Program-made: the position numbers and the translations under genes
Assembly: GCF_023100945.1 (NCBI RefSeq)
Contig: NZ_CP064689.1
Location: 7,670,001 to 7,734,000 of the forward strand
DNA: 64,000 nt
Origin: Bradyrhizobium sp. 200
GTDB lineage: Bacteria > Pseudomonadota > Alphaproteobacteria > Rhizobiales > Xanthobacteraceae
Direction of reading: 5' to 3'
The notes under the pieces: generated by a model
Seen by the model: the letters and a program-made list of their open reading frames with translations, nothing else
What the model was told of the DNA's origin: nothing
Databases searched by the model: none
Part shown: positions 25,208-33,515 of the stretch, piece by piece
How positions within the stretch are numbered: the first letter of the stretch is position 1
How the letters are laid out: each line of letters opens with the position of its first letter

Positions 25208-25272
25208 CCAGGTCCCCCTTCGCAAAGCCAAAGGCGGGACCGTATCGGAGCCAGAAGAGGCCTCGTCACCCC

Positions 25273-25365
25273 GGGCGACATCATCCCGGAATGGTGGGCG
25301 ACATCAAATCGGAACGGTGGGCGAGATCATTCCGGAATGGTGGGCGACATCGAGCGGAATCAGCA
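25273..25365. repeat. IS21 right-end tandem repeats
   Basis: Four repeats of about 22-23 bp beginning GGGCGACATC or GGGCGAGATC, the inverted counterparts of the left-end set, ending in CGGAATCAGCA at the element boundary. Confidence 0.8.
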
Positions 25366-25373
25366 TTCCTGCC
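25366..25373. repeat. Target site duplication, right copy
   Basis: TTCCTGCC, identical to 19313-19320, directly after the right end of the IS21-family element. Confidence 0.9.
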
Positions 25374-25517
25374 GCCCTTGAGGCCGGCGCCACACGTATG
25401 GATATCCTGGAAGTGTTGATCCAGGTCGGTCTTTGCGCAGGACTCCGTGCAAGCTTCGGCGCCTTGGAAGTAGCCGCCGAGGTTTTTGCTGAGCTTGACG
25501 TCGATGGCGGGGCATAA
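25374..25517 (+). pseudogene. Carboxymuconolactone-decarboxylase-family protein, 3' part
   Basis: 47 codons plus stop (ALEAGATRMDILEVLIQVGL and onward), the conserved second helix pair of CMD/AhpD-like proteins. It continues in frame from 19320 once the IS21 element is removed. It has no start of its own. Confidence 0.85.
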
Positions 25518-25685
25518 AGTGGCCGGTAGGAAGCACGGCAATGCAGTCTTGCTTATTGCGCTTCTTCAGTAGGCCGTTGCGCCTAAATGGTCTCAATAAC
25601 AGTAGGTGCCGTTGGGTTACATTTCGAGAGCAAAAAAGCGTCCGGCAGACCGTGTGCCGGGCGGGAGTTTGTGGGAGTTCGAGCA

Positions 25686-26144
25686 TCAAGACAGCCCCGC
25701 CACCATCGGGCGTTGCAGCTGCATGGCCATCAGTTCGGCCGCCTCGGCGTAGCGCCGCGCTTCCAACAGGTCGAGCAGGCGCAAATGCTCGCGCACATGC
25801 CGCTGCATCCCGTTACGGTCGGCGAAACTGCGGTAGGCGAGCAACCGACGGATCGAATTCACGCGCTTGAGCGATTCAACGAAGAAGGGGTTGGCGGCTC
25901 CACGAATGATCTCCTCGTGAAAGTCGCAACCAGATTGATAGATCTCGCCGAGGGTCATCTTCTCGTACTCGCCCGCCACGACGCGCAACTGGCGATCGCG
26001 CAGTCTCGCGATTACCTCGTGCGGCAGCTCATAACGGGGCTGCACGAGCGCCGCCGGTTCGATCACGGCGCGAAATGCCAGCGCCTGTGGCAGCGCTTCA
26101 CGGCTGGAAACCGTCTCCGCAAAGCGCCAGCCAATGCCGGTGAA
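25686..26144 (-). pseudogene. GntR-family regulator remnant: FCD domain only
   Basis: About 152 residues starting at the conserved GWRF linker and running through a whole FCD ligand domain (ALAFRAVIEPAALV, DFHEEIIRGAANPFFVESL, and the final metal-site helix region HVREHLRLLDLLEARRYAEA). The N-terminal winged helix of about 75 residues, needed for DNA binding, is missing; instead the frame runs back into the end of the EthD gene. A deletion most likely removed it. Metal/ligand-binding histidines are still present, so the loss is probably recent. Confidence 0.75.
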
Positions 26145-26163
26145 CTGTCCCCGCGGAGCGCTA

Positions 26164-26472
26164 TCAGACTTCGTGCTCCACCGAGTACCGAAGAACAATC
26201 GGCGCGACTTGCGCGAATTTCGGGACGTCTTCGGCTACGGCATGACCTTCTGGGGACCCCATTGCGGCGCGCAACGCCTCCCTATCTGCAAACTCGCCTT
26301 CGAACACGCAAAAAAAGCTCGCATCGCCAGCAAGCGACTGCACATCGATGCTGTAGCGCAAAGTTCGCAGACCAGGCAATTTTCGCACCAGAGGAACGTG
26401 GTTCTGCACATAATATGTCTTGAACGCTTCTGCATTCGGTTGAGCTGGATAGAGGACGAGAAGCTTTTCCAA
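26164..26472 (-). CDS. EthD-family protein
   Basis: 102 residues from TTG 26472, chosen because AAGGAAG lies 5 bases upstream. It has the EthD ferredoxin-like pattern: KLLVLYPAQPNAEAFKTYYV at the start, HVPLVRKLPGLRTLRYS, and the closing FAQVAPIVLRYS. EthD-like proteins are small dimeric proteins found in catabolic operons, and some help ring-cleavage or decarboxylation steps. It follows the aldehyde dehydrogenase gene by 85 bases in the minus-strand operon. Confidence 0.82.
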   Translation of the reverse strand: MEKLLVLYPAQPNAEAFKTYYVQNHVPLVRKLPGLRTLRYSIDVQSLAGDASFFCVFEGEFADREALRAAMGSPEGHAVAEDVPKFAQVAPIVLRYSVEHEV

Positions 26473-26557
26473 TGTAACTTCCTTTCTGCATTCACGGGTG
26501 ATCGCAACGACTTCCAATGTTCCAAAGAACCCGAGGCCGTGACGAAGCCTTGCGACA

Positions 26558-28015
26558 TCACATTGTCGTATCCAATAGCATTGTCTTGGTTTCAAGATAT
26601 CCCATCAAGCCTTGCTCGCCACCTTCACGTCCAATCCCCGACTGCTTAAATCCACCCCACGGCAGTGAGAAGTCGGCACGCATGCCGTTCTGAGCGACAT
26701 TGCCGGCCCTCAACCTCCTGGCTACAGCGGCTGCAGCTCTTGGGTCGTGCGTCAATACCGACGCGTTCAGGCCGTAGATCGAGTCGTTCGCGATGCGGAT
26801 CGCATCGTCCGTGCTATCGCAAGCGATAAGGCAAAGCACCGGCCCGAATATCTCCTCTTGCGCGATCGTCATGCTGTTCTTGACGTTCGCAAAAAGAGTG
26901 GGCTCGAAGAAGAAACCACGATCCGGACGAGGTGGTCTCGCTCCGCCCGTCACAAGGGCCGCGCCCTCTTTCAGACCCACGGCTACATAGTATTCGACGC
27001 GCTCGAGTTGTCGCTTCGTGGCCAGTGGCCCCATCTGCGCTTCGAGATCGTCGGAATGACCTATGCGGATCTGCTTCATCTCAGCCGCAATCGCTTCGGC
27101 AATCGCGTCGTGGCGGTGACGGGGCACGATTGCCCGTGTCAACATCGCGCATACCTGGCCACTCAGTGTGACTATTGTACTTGTCAATATCTTCGCGGCT
27201 TCCGCATCAGAGAAGTCGTCCAGCACGATGGCCGCCGACTTCCCCCCCAGTTCGAGACCGCAACGCCGAACGCGTTCCCCGCAGACCTGCGCAATCTGCC
27301 GTCCTACCGCGGTTGATCCCGTGAACGCGATCTTGTCGACGTCCGGATTGCGCATCAGGTGCTCAGCAGCGTGGCGCTCGGCAGGAACAAGATTGAGCAC
27401 GCCAGGCGGCAATCCCACCTCATCAGCACACTCTGCGATAATGTAGGCCTCGATCGGCGTTTCCGGCGCCGGCTTCATTACAACGGTGCAACCCGCGATC
27501 AAAGCTGGCGCGATCTTCGCCGTCATGAGCATGTAGGGCGTGTTCCAGGGTGTAATCGCAGCGACAACGCCCACCGGCTCGTGAACAATCCGCGCCCCCT
27601 TAGCGATTGCGCTTTCCGGACTCGTCTCGAACCGAAACTGCCGGCCGATCTTGATGGCGTCAAATAGATTCTGCGTCCCATAACGCACGATATGAGGTGC
27701 TATAGAAGTCGGTCCACCCATCTGCATGGACCAAGCTGCAGCGAGCTCTGGTTCACGCCGTTCCAGCGCGTCAGCCAGCCGCTGCAACGCTTCGATGCGT
27801 TCGAAGGCTGGTGCCGCCGACCAACCCCCGCGGTCGAAAGTCTCACGCGCGGCGGCAACGGCTCGATCCATGTCGCGTGGACCGGCGCCGGCAACTCGGA
27901 ACACCACATGCTCAGTATCAGGAGAGATGATCTCTAATGGATTACCATCGAGAGGCTGGACCCATCTCCCGCCGATGTAGAGTTGATCGGGAAATTGTAC
28001 ATGGGGCGTCTTCAT
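26558..28015 (-). CDS. NAD(P)-dependent aldehyde dehydrogenase
   Basis: 485 residues, full length. Glu255 (GLELGGKSA) and Cys289 (SGQVCAMLTR) are the catalytic base and nucleophile, and ITPWNTP and FTGSTAVGR bind the cofactor. It differs clearly from the aldehyde dehydrogenase at 14-16 kb, so it is not a recent duplicate. It lies third in a minus-strand operon of cupin, alpha/beta hydrolase, aldehyde dehydrogenase and EthD genes, 53 bases after the hydrolase gene, and probably oxidises an aldehyde freed in that pathway. Confidence 0.92.
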   Translation of the reverse strand: MKTPHVQFPDQLYIGGRWVQPLDGNPLEIISPDTEHVVFRVAGAGPRDMDRAVAAARETFDRGGWSAAPAFERIEALQRLADALERREPELAAAWSMQMGGPTSIAPHIVRYGTQNLFDAIKIGRQFRFETSPESAIAKGARIVHEPVGVVAAITPWNTPYMLMTAKIAPALIAGCTVVMKPAPETPIEAYIIAECADEVGLPPGVLNLVPAERHAAEHLMRNPDVDKIAFTGSTAVGRQIAQVCGERVRRCGLELGGKSAAIVLDDFSDAEAAKILTSTIVTLSGQVCAMLTRAIVPRHRHDAIAEAIAAEMKQIRIGHSDDLEAQMGPLATKRQLERVEYYVAVGLKEGAALVTGGARPPRPDRGFFFEPTLFANVKNSMTIAQEEIFGPVLCLIACDSTDDAIRIANDSIYGLNASVLTHDPRAAAAVARRLRAGNVAQNGMRADFSLPWGGFKQSGIGREGGEQGLMGYLETKTMLLDTTM

Positions 28016-28068
28016 TCAGCACCTCCGAACATCAACAGGATCGTCGCCGGGTGTCCCGATCTTGCTAG

Positions 28069-28929
28069 TTAGCTCACGTCCAGATCCGACAAGAATGCTG
28101 TGATGGCGTTGGCGGCACCTAGAGGGTTCTCAAACTGGAGAGCGTAGTGACCCTCGACATCAACCACACGGGCGTTCCGCCAGAAGCCCGCGATTTCATC
28201 GGCCTGTTCGCGCGTAAGTGCATCGCCCGAGCTGGCCCGCAAGATCAAGACAGGACATTCCACGCGTTCCGCATAGGGACGCAGATTATACGTCAAGTGG
28301 GCGAGCCCCTGCGCAACTCGAACGTTGTCGTACCGAGGGATCAGCCGACCGTTATCCAGATGCACGAAGTTGTGCTCAATACGATGGTTCAGCGCCGTAT
28401 CCGGATCGTGGGTCCAGGGCTTTCTGGATCGCATGAAAGCATAAGCCTCCTCTTTCGATCCAAATTCCTCGGGATAGTGTATCGTGCCGTACACACCTTC
28501 GAGGATTGTCCGCGCACTGTCTCGAGTACCGTAAAAATTGCTAAGATGAGGGCCTGCGATCAATCCGACGGCCGCCACGCGCTCGGGATATCGGGCCGCG
28601 AATACCTGGGCAACACGCCCGCCCAGCGAATGTCCCACAAGAACCGCACGACCAATACCTAGTTCCTGCATGAAGAGACAGAGGTCTTCGGCGTACTCTT
28701 GAGCCGAATAGTCACCCTCAGCCTTATCGCTCCGGCCATGTCCTCGTTGGTCAGGAGCGTATATGTGATACTCGTCTCCCATAGCTTCTGCCATCCACTC
28801 CCAGATACGACCGTACCCAAGAGAGGGATGGAGCAATATCAGGACAGGTCCCCGCCCCGGCCACTCGTAGTAATGCATTGCAAGACCATTTGGAAGCTTG
28901 ACGGCACTCTCTCTAAAAACACGCGGCAC
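28069..28929 (-). CDS. Alpha/beta-fold hydrolase
   Basis: 286 residues from GTG 28929. The triad is visible: Ser101 in VGHSLGGR, an Asp near residue 236 (RASSGDALT) and His261 in VEGHYALQFENP. DQRGHGRSD near residue 60 is typical of meta-cleavage product hydrolases, haloperoxidase-like hydrolases and 3-oxoadipate enol-lactonases. Substrate unknown. It lies 93 bases after the cupin gene and 53 before the aldehyde dehydrogenase gene, on the same strand. Confidence 0.88.
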   Translation of the reverse strand: MPRVFRESAVKLPNGLAMHYYEWPGRGPVLILLHPSLGYGRIWEWMAEAMGDEYHIYAPDQRGHGRSDKAEGDYSAQEYAEDLCLFMQELGIGRAVLVGHSLGGRVAQVFAARYPERVAAVGLIAGPHLSNFYGTRDSARTILEGVYGTIHYPEEFGSKEEAYAFMRSRKPWTHDPDTALNHRIEHNFVHLDNGRLIPRYDNVRVAQGLAHLTYNLRPYAERVECPVLILRASSGDALTREQADEIAGFWRNARVVDVEGHYALQFENPLGAANAITAFLSDLDVS

Positions 28930-29022
28930 TAAATGTCTCCCAAAAACACCGGATTCATTTCTGCGTGGATCGGCAGTAACGACCCTCTGCCGCCGATAAC
29001 GAACGAGATGGCGATTGCACCG

Positions 29023-29592
29023 TTATCGACTTTCGTCTTCTGGAAGGGCAAGAAGTACGAAGGCCATCCGGCACCACTTGCCCGACCGATTCGACCAGCT
29101 GTGGCTGGTCGCACGCTGTATCAAGACATCGCCCGCGCGCATGAGCGTCTCGCCGACATCCAACATGGCGTAGATTTCGCCTTCCAGCACGATCGCGTAG
29201 TCTAGAGAGTGCGTCTTGTGGAACCAGAAATGTCGACCGGGCCGCTCGCCGAGAACCTGGTTTTCCGTCAGGAATTTGGAGAGCTTCTGGCTGTCGATCT
29301 CTTCGTCGGGCGCAAAGTCAGCTATCCTCAGTAACGATCCACCTTCGGAATGAAATCCAAAGCGGTGACCAGCCGGTGCCGGATCGTCGCCGGTCGCGAC
29401 ACCCGACCCCGTAGCCCATAGGACCTGACCAGTTCCCGGCGAAAAAGGGGAGAACACCACGTTTGGCGCGGGTCCGTCGGACGAGATTATCGAGCGGCCC
29501 TGTTCGTCCTCCCCCGTCACGATGCGCCGCGCCGGCCGGTAGTTGAGTTCCGTCGCTATCTTGGGCGATTGCATGTCCTTCCAGTCGCTCAT
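29023..29592 (-). CDS. Cupin-domain protein
   Basis: About 189 residues from ATG 29592 (MSDWKDMQ). Upstream ATGs at 29610 and 29637 exist, but the latter lies inside the ATACGTATCGTTT motif, so it is unlikely. The N-terminal ARRIVTGEDEQGRSIISSDG pattern and a single beta-barrel (SLDYAIVLEGEIYAMLDV, MRAGDVLIQRATSHSW) match small cupins often found beside aromatic-degradation genes; those may bind a metal and act as ring-cleaving or regulatory proteins. It is the first gene of the minus-strand operon. The metal-site histidines are partly present. Confidence 0.8.
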   Translation of the reverse strand: MSDWKDMQSPKIATELNYRPARRIVTGEDEQGRSIISSDGPAPNVVFSPFSPGTGQVLWATGSGVATGDDPAPAGHRFGFHSEGGSLLRIADFAPDEEIDSQKLSKFLTENQVLGERPGRHFWFHKTHSLDYAIVLEGEIYAMLDVGETLMRAGDVLIQRATSHSWSNRSGKWCRMAFVLLALPEDESR

Positions 29593-29635
29593 CTCCTCCA
29601 GCCTTCTCATGCGTTCTATTTTCAGTTTCAATACC

Positions 29636-29648
29636 ATACGTATCGTTT
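29636..29648. promoter_or_regulatory. 13-bp motif shared by the cupin and MFS promoters
   Basis: ATACGTATCGTTT with an ATACGTAT palindromic core, 44 bp before the chosen cupin start. The identical 13 bases occur at 34848-34860, 52 bp before the MFS start, in the same orientation relative to the genes. A TetR gene lies between the two sites, so it is a candidate TetR operator. Confidence 0.55.
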
Positions 29649-29834
29649 TGTCAAGTCCGCGGGCAATTTTTTGCGCGGACGCTTTGAGGAGGATGCGACG
29701 GCTATCCTCGATGAGGACTATTCGATCCGATGTCTTGGCGAATTCGTCTGGCGGATCCGCTCCAACATGAAGGCTCGATGCTGCTCGAGTATTACAAGTT
29801 TGCGGTGTCCACCTGTCAATCGGCGTTCAAATTT

Positions 29835-30769
29835 GGCTCTGACGCAACTTTGGTGCAGCCGTGGTCATGTAGCGGCCCCCATTAGGCGAGCCTGAAGCAA
29901 GTCGAGCTTGGCGCGCCCGTACATTTGACGCTTGACGAGCTTGAGCTTGGTGATCTGGCCTTCGGTCTGTCCGTTGGACCAAGACGTCGTGATCGCGGCG
30001 CTGATGGCGGCTTTGTCCTTGGTGACGCCATTGGCGAAGGACACGACGAGCTCGCGCATGCTCGTTCCAGCCATGGGTCAAGATCGGCGTGAGCCTTCTT
30101 GCGGATCATCGTATGGAACGCGGCGATGACTTCTCGAGCTTCCACCAGGAGAGGAACGCCTTGCTCGATCGCCGCGATGGTGACGGTGTCTGACTTTGAT
30201 AGCGTATCGCGGCCATTGGTCATCAGGCGGGCGATAGTTCTTGCGGACGGCCCGCGCTGTAGGCTCTGAGCATCGGGCGTTTCGGCGCGCCAACGGCGTG
30301 TCGCCCACTCTGTAACAACCCGCACCGAGCCCCTAAATCCCTGCGCCTTGAGGCAACGCCACAGGTCGGCGCCGTTTCGATGGCCAGCAGCCCACTGCGC
30401 GTCGAGCCATGGTAGGTGGTGTTCGAGCGAGCTCTCGCGAACTCTGAACACATCGGTTCGCTGACCTCGCAGCACCCTGCGAACAAGGCCCCGGCTATGT
30501 CCGGTGAGCCGTACGATCTCCTTTATGGAGACGCCCGCCTCAGCCTGCTTGAGGATTGCCGCGTTGGTGTCCTCACGTCGTAGATAGCCCTCATACTGGA
30601 TGCGCTCGGCGGCGGTCAGCAGGTCGGGATTTATGGTGGCGGAGCCGACCGCGGCGCGGACCCGTGCATGGATTTGCGAACCGCATCGAGGAAAGCGTGG
30701 CTATCTCCACGAGATGCCAACGGTCAGCGACCTGGGTGGCGTGAGGGAGTGCCTTGGCCGCAGCAAGGG
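29835..30769 (-). mobile_element. ISL3-family element remnant
   Basis: The region begins GGCTCTGACGCAAC, resembling ISL3 ends, and carries a broken transposase on the minus strand. The N-terminal portion of the transposase and the other end are gone; the remnant abuts a truncated IS66 tnpC at about 30770. Confidence 0.7.
29865..30769 (-). pseudogene. ISL3-family transposase remnant with frameshifts
   Basis: Read on the minus strand, three frames in turn give parts of an ISL3 transposase: HATQVADRWHLVE with SHAFLDAVRKSM, then INPDLLTAAERIQYEGYL, LRREDTNAAILKQAEAG and RLTGHSRGLVRRVLRGQRTD, then the C-terminal end SMRELVVSFANGVTKD, QTEGQITKLKLVKRQMYGRA. At least three frameshifts (near 30705, 30660 and 30080) and the missing N-terminal part make it inactive. 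Confidence 0.8.
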
Positions 30770-31079
30770 CGTAGACAATGCGTTCCCGCGGCAAGTGCTC
30801 CGGCAACGGCCGGCGCGCCGGCTTACGGCGCGCGAATGGCGCCACCGCAATCTTGTTGGCTGCGGCCATCTGCGCCGCGGTCTCGGCTTGCGCGGCGTTC
30901 TCTTCCAGATCCTCGAGTTGCAGCTCGAGCTGGTCCAGCAATGCGCCGCGCTCCGAGGACTGTCCGAACTGCTCGTGCCGCAGCTTCCTGATCGTGAGTT
31001 TGAGCTTCTCGATCAGCAATGTCTGCGCCTGGGCATCCGCCTCGGCGGCCAGGCGGGCCGTTCGCTCGGCGCGCAGCAT
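30770..31079 (-). pseudogene. tnpC: IS66 transposase TnpC, N-terminal fragment
   Basis: About 103 residues with the leucine-rich N-terminal coiled coil (LIEKLKLTIRKLRHEQFG, SSERGALLDQLELQLEDL) and the basic linker ARRKPARRPLPEHLPRERIV. Similarity stops at the next residue, where an ISL3 transposase sequence begins in the same frame, giving an accidental chimeric ORF. The catalytic domain is missing. Confidence 0.8.
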
Positions 31080-31099
31080 CGTTCAGCGTGGTCACGTCT

Positions 31100-31288
31100 G
31101 CCCAACCCATCGTGCCAGAGGATCTTGATCAGCTTGCCGCTCTTGCCACGGAACACATAGAGGTCGCCGCCGTGCGGGTCGCGCTTGAAGGCTTCCTGCA
31201 CCAGCACGGCCAGCGAGTTCATGCCGCCGCGCATGTCGGTGTGGCCGGTCGCAATCCACACCCGCACGCCCGACGGAATGGGGATCAT
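31100..31288 (-). pseudogene. tnpB: IS66 accessory protein TnpB, truncated
   Basis: Starts normally (MIPIPSGVRVWIATGHTDMR) and keeps SLAVLVQEAFKRDPHGGDLY and VFRGKSGKLIKILWHDGLG, then is lost; about half of the usual 115 residues remain. A deletion to the start of tnpC explains the break. Confidence 0.8.
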
Positions 31289-31687
31289 CGCGGCCGTCCA
31301 TCTGCCAGCGTCGCGACCGCAGCCTTCAGCGTCGCCGCGTCGACCGTGCCCGTGATCCGCATCCGAGTTCCGGCCGCAAACTCGATCTCGATCGCTCCCC
31401 CGCCGGCCGACCGGACTGGACCAGGCATCGCTTCCGCAACCACCATCGCCGGTACGAAGCCCGTTTGATCGGCGGCTTCCTTCGGCTCGGGGGCGAAACG
31501 ACCGCCGCCATCGCAGCAGCTGTGAGCGCGAAACGCCATAGCGCCGCGCCGTCGCTGCGACCTGGCGCGGCGCCTGCAAGCTCTCCAGGACGATCTTGAG
31601 CTTCTCGTCCTCGGACCAGCGCCGCCACCGGCCTGTGTCCACGACTTCGAGCCGATCGATTTGCGCACTGCGCCTATCACTGTCCAT
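31285..31687 (-). pseudogene. tnpA: IS66 accessory protein TnpA, frameshifted
   Basis: The N-terminal half (GRWRRWSEDEKLKIVLESL, ATARRYGVSRSQLLRWRR) carries the helix-turn-helix. Near 31495 an extra C in a C run shifts the frame; the C-terminal half (AIEIEFAAGTRMRITGTVDA) continues in the next frame to its normal end next to tnpB. Confidence 0.8.
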
Positions 31688-31937
31688 AAGGACAGTTCTC
31701 AACACCGCGCCTCACTCCGCAAGGCGGCCTTCAGCGGACGGGTACTACGCGGCATGAGGGGAGAGCGCTCGCCGACACACTGCGCGGGTCGGCTACGAGA
31801 CTGTGACGCACGTGACCACAACCTTACTCGGCCAACCTATGCGGTAGGGAGCAGTCATTTGGTACGTCGGCCATAGCATAAACGTCGGCAACATGGTCTG
31901 CGGGTGTCTCGCTGTCTTACTTTCTGAAAGCGTATTT

Positions 31938-32567
31938 TCACCGCTTGCTAGCCGAAGTGTCAGGACCACGAGGAGGAGTTTTGAACAATCCGAGCACAAT
32001 TTTCGCATGCCGTTCGGCAAAGGACCTGTTTAGTGGCGGATTGCCGAACAAAAGCCGCGAATAGACAGGTGCATAGAGACATTCCGCCATAGTTAGCGTA
32101 GGAATATCCTTACGCAATTCCCCACGTTTCTTGCCTGCCTCAATAACTCGCATCACGAGTTCAGATCGGTCATCCACAAATCTTTCGCGGAATGTCTTGA
32201 GCACGGCAGGATCACTTTGACCTTCGGCGATAATCTGAGCAACGAGTCGTCCGGATCCCCGGCTATACTCCTGGACTAGTAACACCAAATGCTCAGTAAG
32301 CGCTTCGATGGCGCCGACCTTCGCGTCCATCGGAGTGTTGACGACGTGATGCTCCATGAAAGCATCAATCACGACCGCGGCTTTCGACGGCCACCAACGA
32401 TAGATGGTGGCTTTGCTCACGCCAGCGGCTTTTGCGATCGCTTCCATAGTCACGGATTGAATGGTCACTGTGCGCAGCAGTCGCAACGTAGCCGCCAAGA
32501 TCGCGCGCCGGATGGCCTCGCTGCGCGGCCGCCCGCGTAATCGATTAGGCGAGGTGGATTTCTTCAT
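31938..32567 (-). CDS. TetR-family transcriptional regulator
   Basis: 209 residues, complete. The N-terminal arm has an AT-hook-like LRGRPRSE, followed by a TetR helix-turn-helix (MEAIAKAAGVSKATIYRWWP, residues 40-60) and a C-terminal ligand domain with the TetR_C pattern ERFVDDRSELVMRVIEAGKKRGELR. It sits alone between IS remnants. Its likely targets are the flanking cupin and MFS operons, whose promoters share ATACGTATCGTTT; this is inference from position and motif. The gene seems undamaged despite the decayed surroundings, which suggests it is still under selection. Confidence 0.9.
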   Translation of the reverse strand: MKKSTSPNRLRGRPRSEAIRRAILAATLRLLRTVTIQSVTMEAIAKAAGVSKATIYRWWPSKAAVVIDAFMEHHVVNTPMDAKVGAIEALTEHLVLLVQEYSRGSGRLVAQIIAEGQSDPAVLKTFRERFVDDRSELVMRVIEAGKKRGELRKDIPTLTMAECLYAPVYSRLLFGNPPLNRSFAERHAKIVLGLFKTPPRGPDTSASKR

Positions 32568-32884
32568 GTGGGTGAGATGGTTCGGCGATAGCAGATTGAC
32601 ACTTCAATTTATCAATGTTCGTATCCCCACGCTAGAGCAAGGCGTGACGTTCCAACGGTAAATTGTCCTGTGGGCCGCGAGAATTGTTGCGACCGCGCAC
32701 AGGCGCGTCGATTGCAATGCCATACGGCATACTTCGTTGGGCTCGCTTGTGAGCGCATCGCGCTCACCAGCGAATCGGCGTAGTAGCAGCGCATTCCTCG
32801 GTCTAAGGCGTGTGCGATCACGAAAGGCGATGTTGCGCCGAGCGCGCAGCCCCGTTTAGCCGCGGAGGGAACGCCCGGTGCCAT
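32568..32884. other. Stretch without a recognised gene upstream of tetR
   Basis: Presumed to hold the tetR promoter near 32600 (AT-rich). No protein family was recognised in any frame and no hairpin stands out. It may be debris of earlier insertions. Confidence 0.4.
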
Positions 32885-33150
32885 TGCTGAATGGGAAGCT
32901 CAAGCTCACGAAGCTGCTGCACGAGCAGTCTGATCAAATTCTCGGCGCGCCGAGCATTGTTGCAGTTCGATTTTCAACTTGCCCATCTGGAAAAGAACGC
33001 GGCGACTAAGACAGCGGGGCACCTGACGCAGACGCCGGATAGTGGAAGCTTCGTTCGAGCGCGCGACAGCGGCACGCCCGCTTCGGTCTGACCGTGGGAG
33101 CGCATTGTCCACCTACTGACCTGTCCAGGCCACTGCGATATGCGGAGCAG
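32885..33150 (+). pseudogene. Degraded IS66 TnpC fragment
   Basis: On the plus strand, KLKLTKLLHEQSDQ followed one frame later by SARRALLQFDFQLAHLEKN and AATKTA matches the TnpC coiled coil of the copy at 30.8-31.1 kb (KLKLTIRKLRHEQFGQ, SSERGALLDQLELQLEDLEE). Further degraded traces follow to about 33150. Both frameshifts and substitutions are many, so this is an older insertion than the other IS66 remnant. Confidence 0.6.
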
Positions 33151-33515
33151 CAACTGACTGGTCATGCCGGACTGATGTACGCCAACGCTTGCACCGGCTT
33201 TAACAATTTTTAAGAGGAAAATCAAAGGGATGTCTGATCATCGAGGTCCCGTAGTGGGCGCACGGCACGCCTCGGTTTGATCTTCTAGTGGTCACGGCGT
33301 AGGTCGCAGCCGAGGCGCACGGCGCATCAATACTGTATTCGCCGTCTAGTGTTCTTATCCCCCAGAAGCGCATCTGCGCACGCCAGCAGCGTAACCATCG
33401 CCCAATCACTGAATTGAAGGCATGAGCGACAACATATGTGGATCGCACGCGCTAGGCGACCCGCAGGATGTCCATGGCGGCCCATTTTTGTTGCGCGGAT
33501 GTTATCAGGTGGGAG
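33151..33515. other. Stretch without a recognised gene
   Basis: Short frames exist (for example an 82-codon minus-strand frame at 33200-33448) but show no family pattern or ribosome-binding site. It lies between the IS66 fragment and the end of the MFS gene and is probably insertion debris. Confidence 0.4.

Larger units (their letters stand above)
19321..25365 (-). mobile_element. IS21-family insertion sequence carrying a nested serine-recombinase unit
   Basis: The ends begin TGCGGATTCCG (left) and TGCTGATTCCG (right, reverse complement), with about 23-bp repeats behind each, flanked by 8-bp direct duplications. The istB and istA genes run on the minus strand. Without the nested insert (21119-24425) the element would be about 2.7 kb, normal for IS21. 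Because istA is split, it should not transpose on its own. Confidence 0.92.
30770..31744 (-). mobile_element. IS66-family element remnant
   Basis: Minus-strand pieces of tnpA, tnpB and tnpC in the normal IS66 order. The right end near 31744 (read inward, CGTCCGCTGAAGGCCGCCTT) resembles IS66 termini. tnpC is cut by the ISL3 remnant, and an internal deletion joins tnpB to tnpC. Confidence 0.75.

Noticed and set aside
29640..29834. Plus-strand frame with an acidic stretch (RFEEDATAILDEDYS)
   Set aside because: It reads like a real protein fragment, but it is too short to assign and crosses the promoter of the cupin gene; it may be a gene end cut by the ISL3 insertion.
33200..33448. 82-codon minus-strand frame
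   Set aside because: No ribosome-binding site and no family; surrounded by IS debris.
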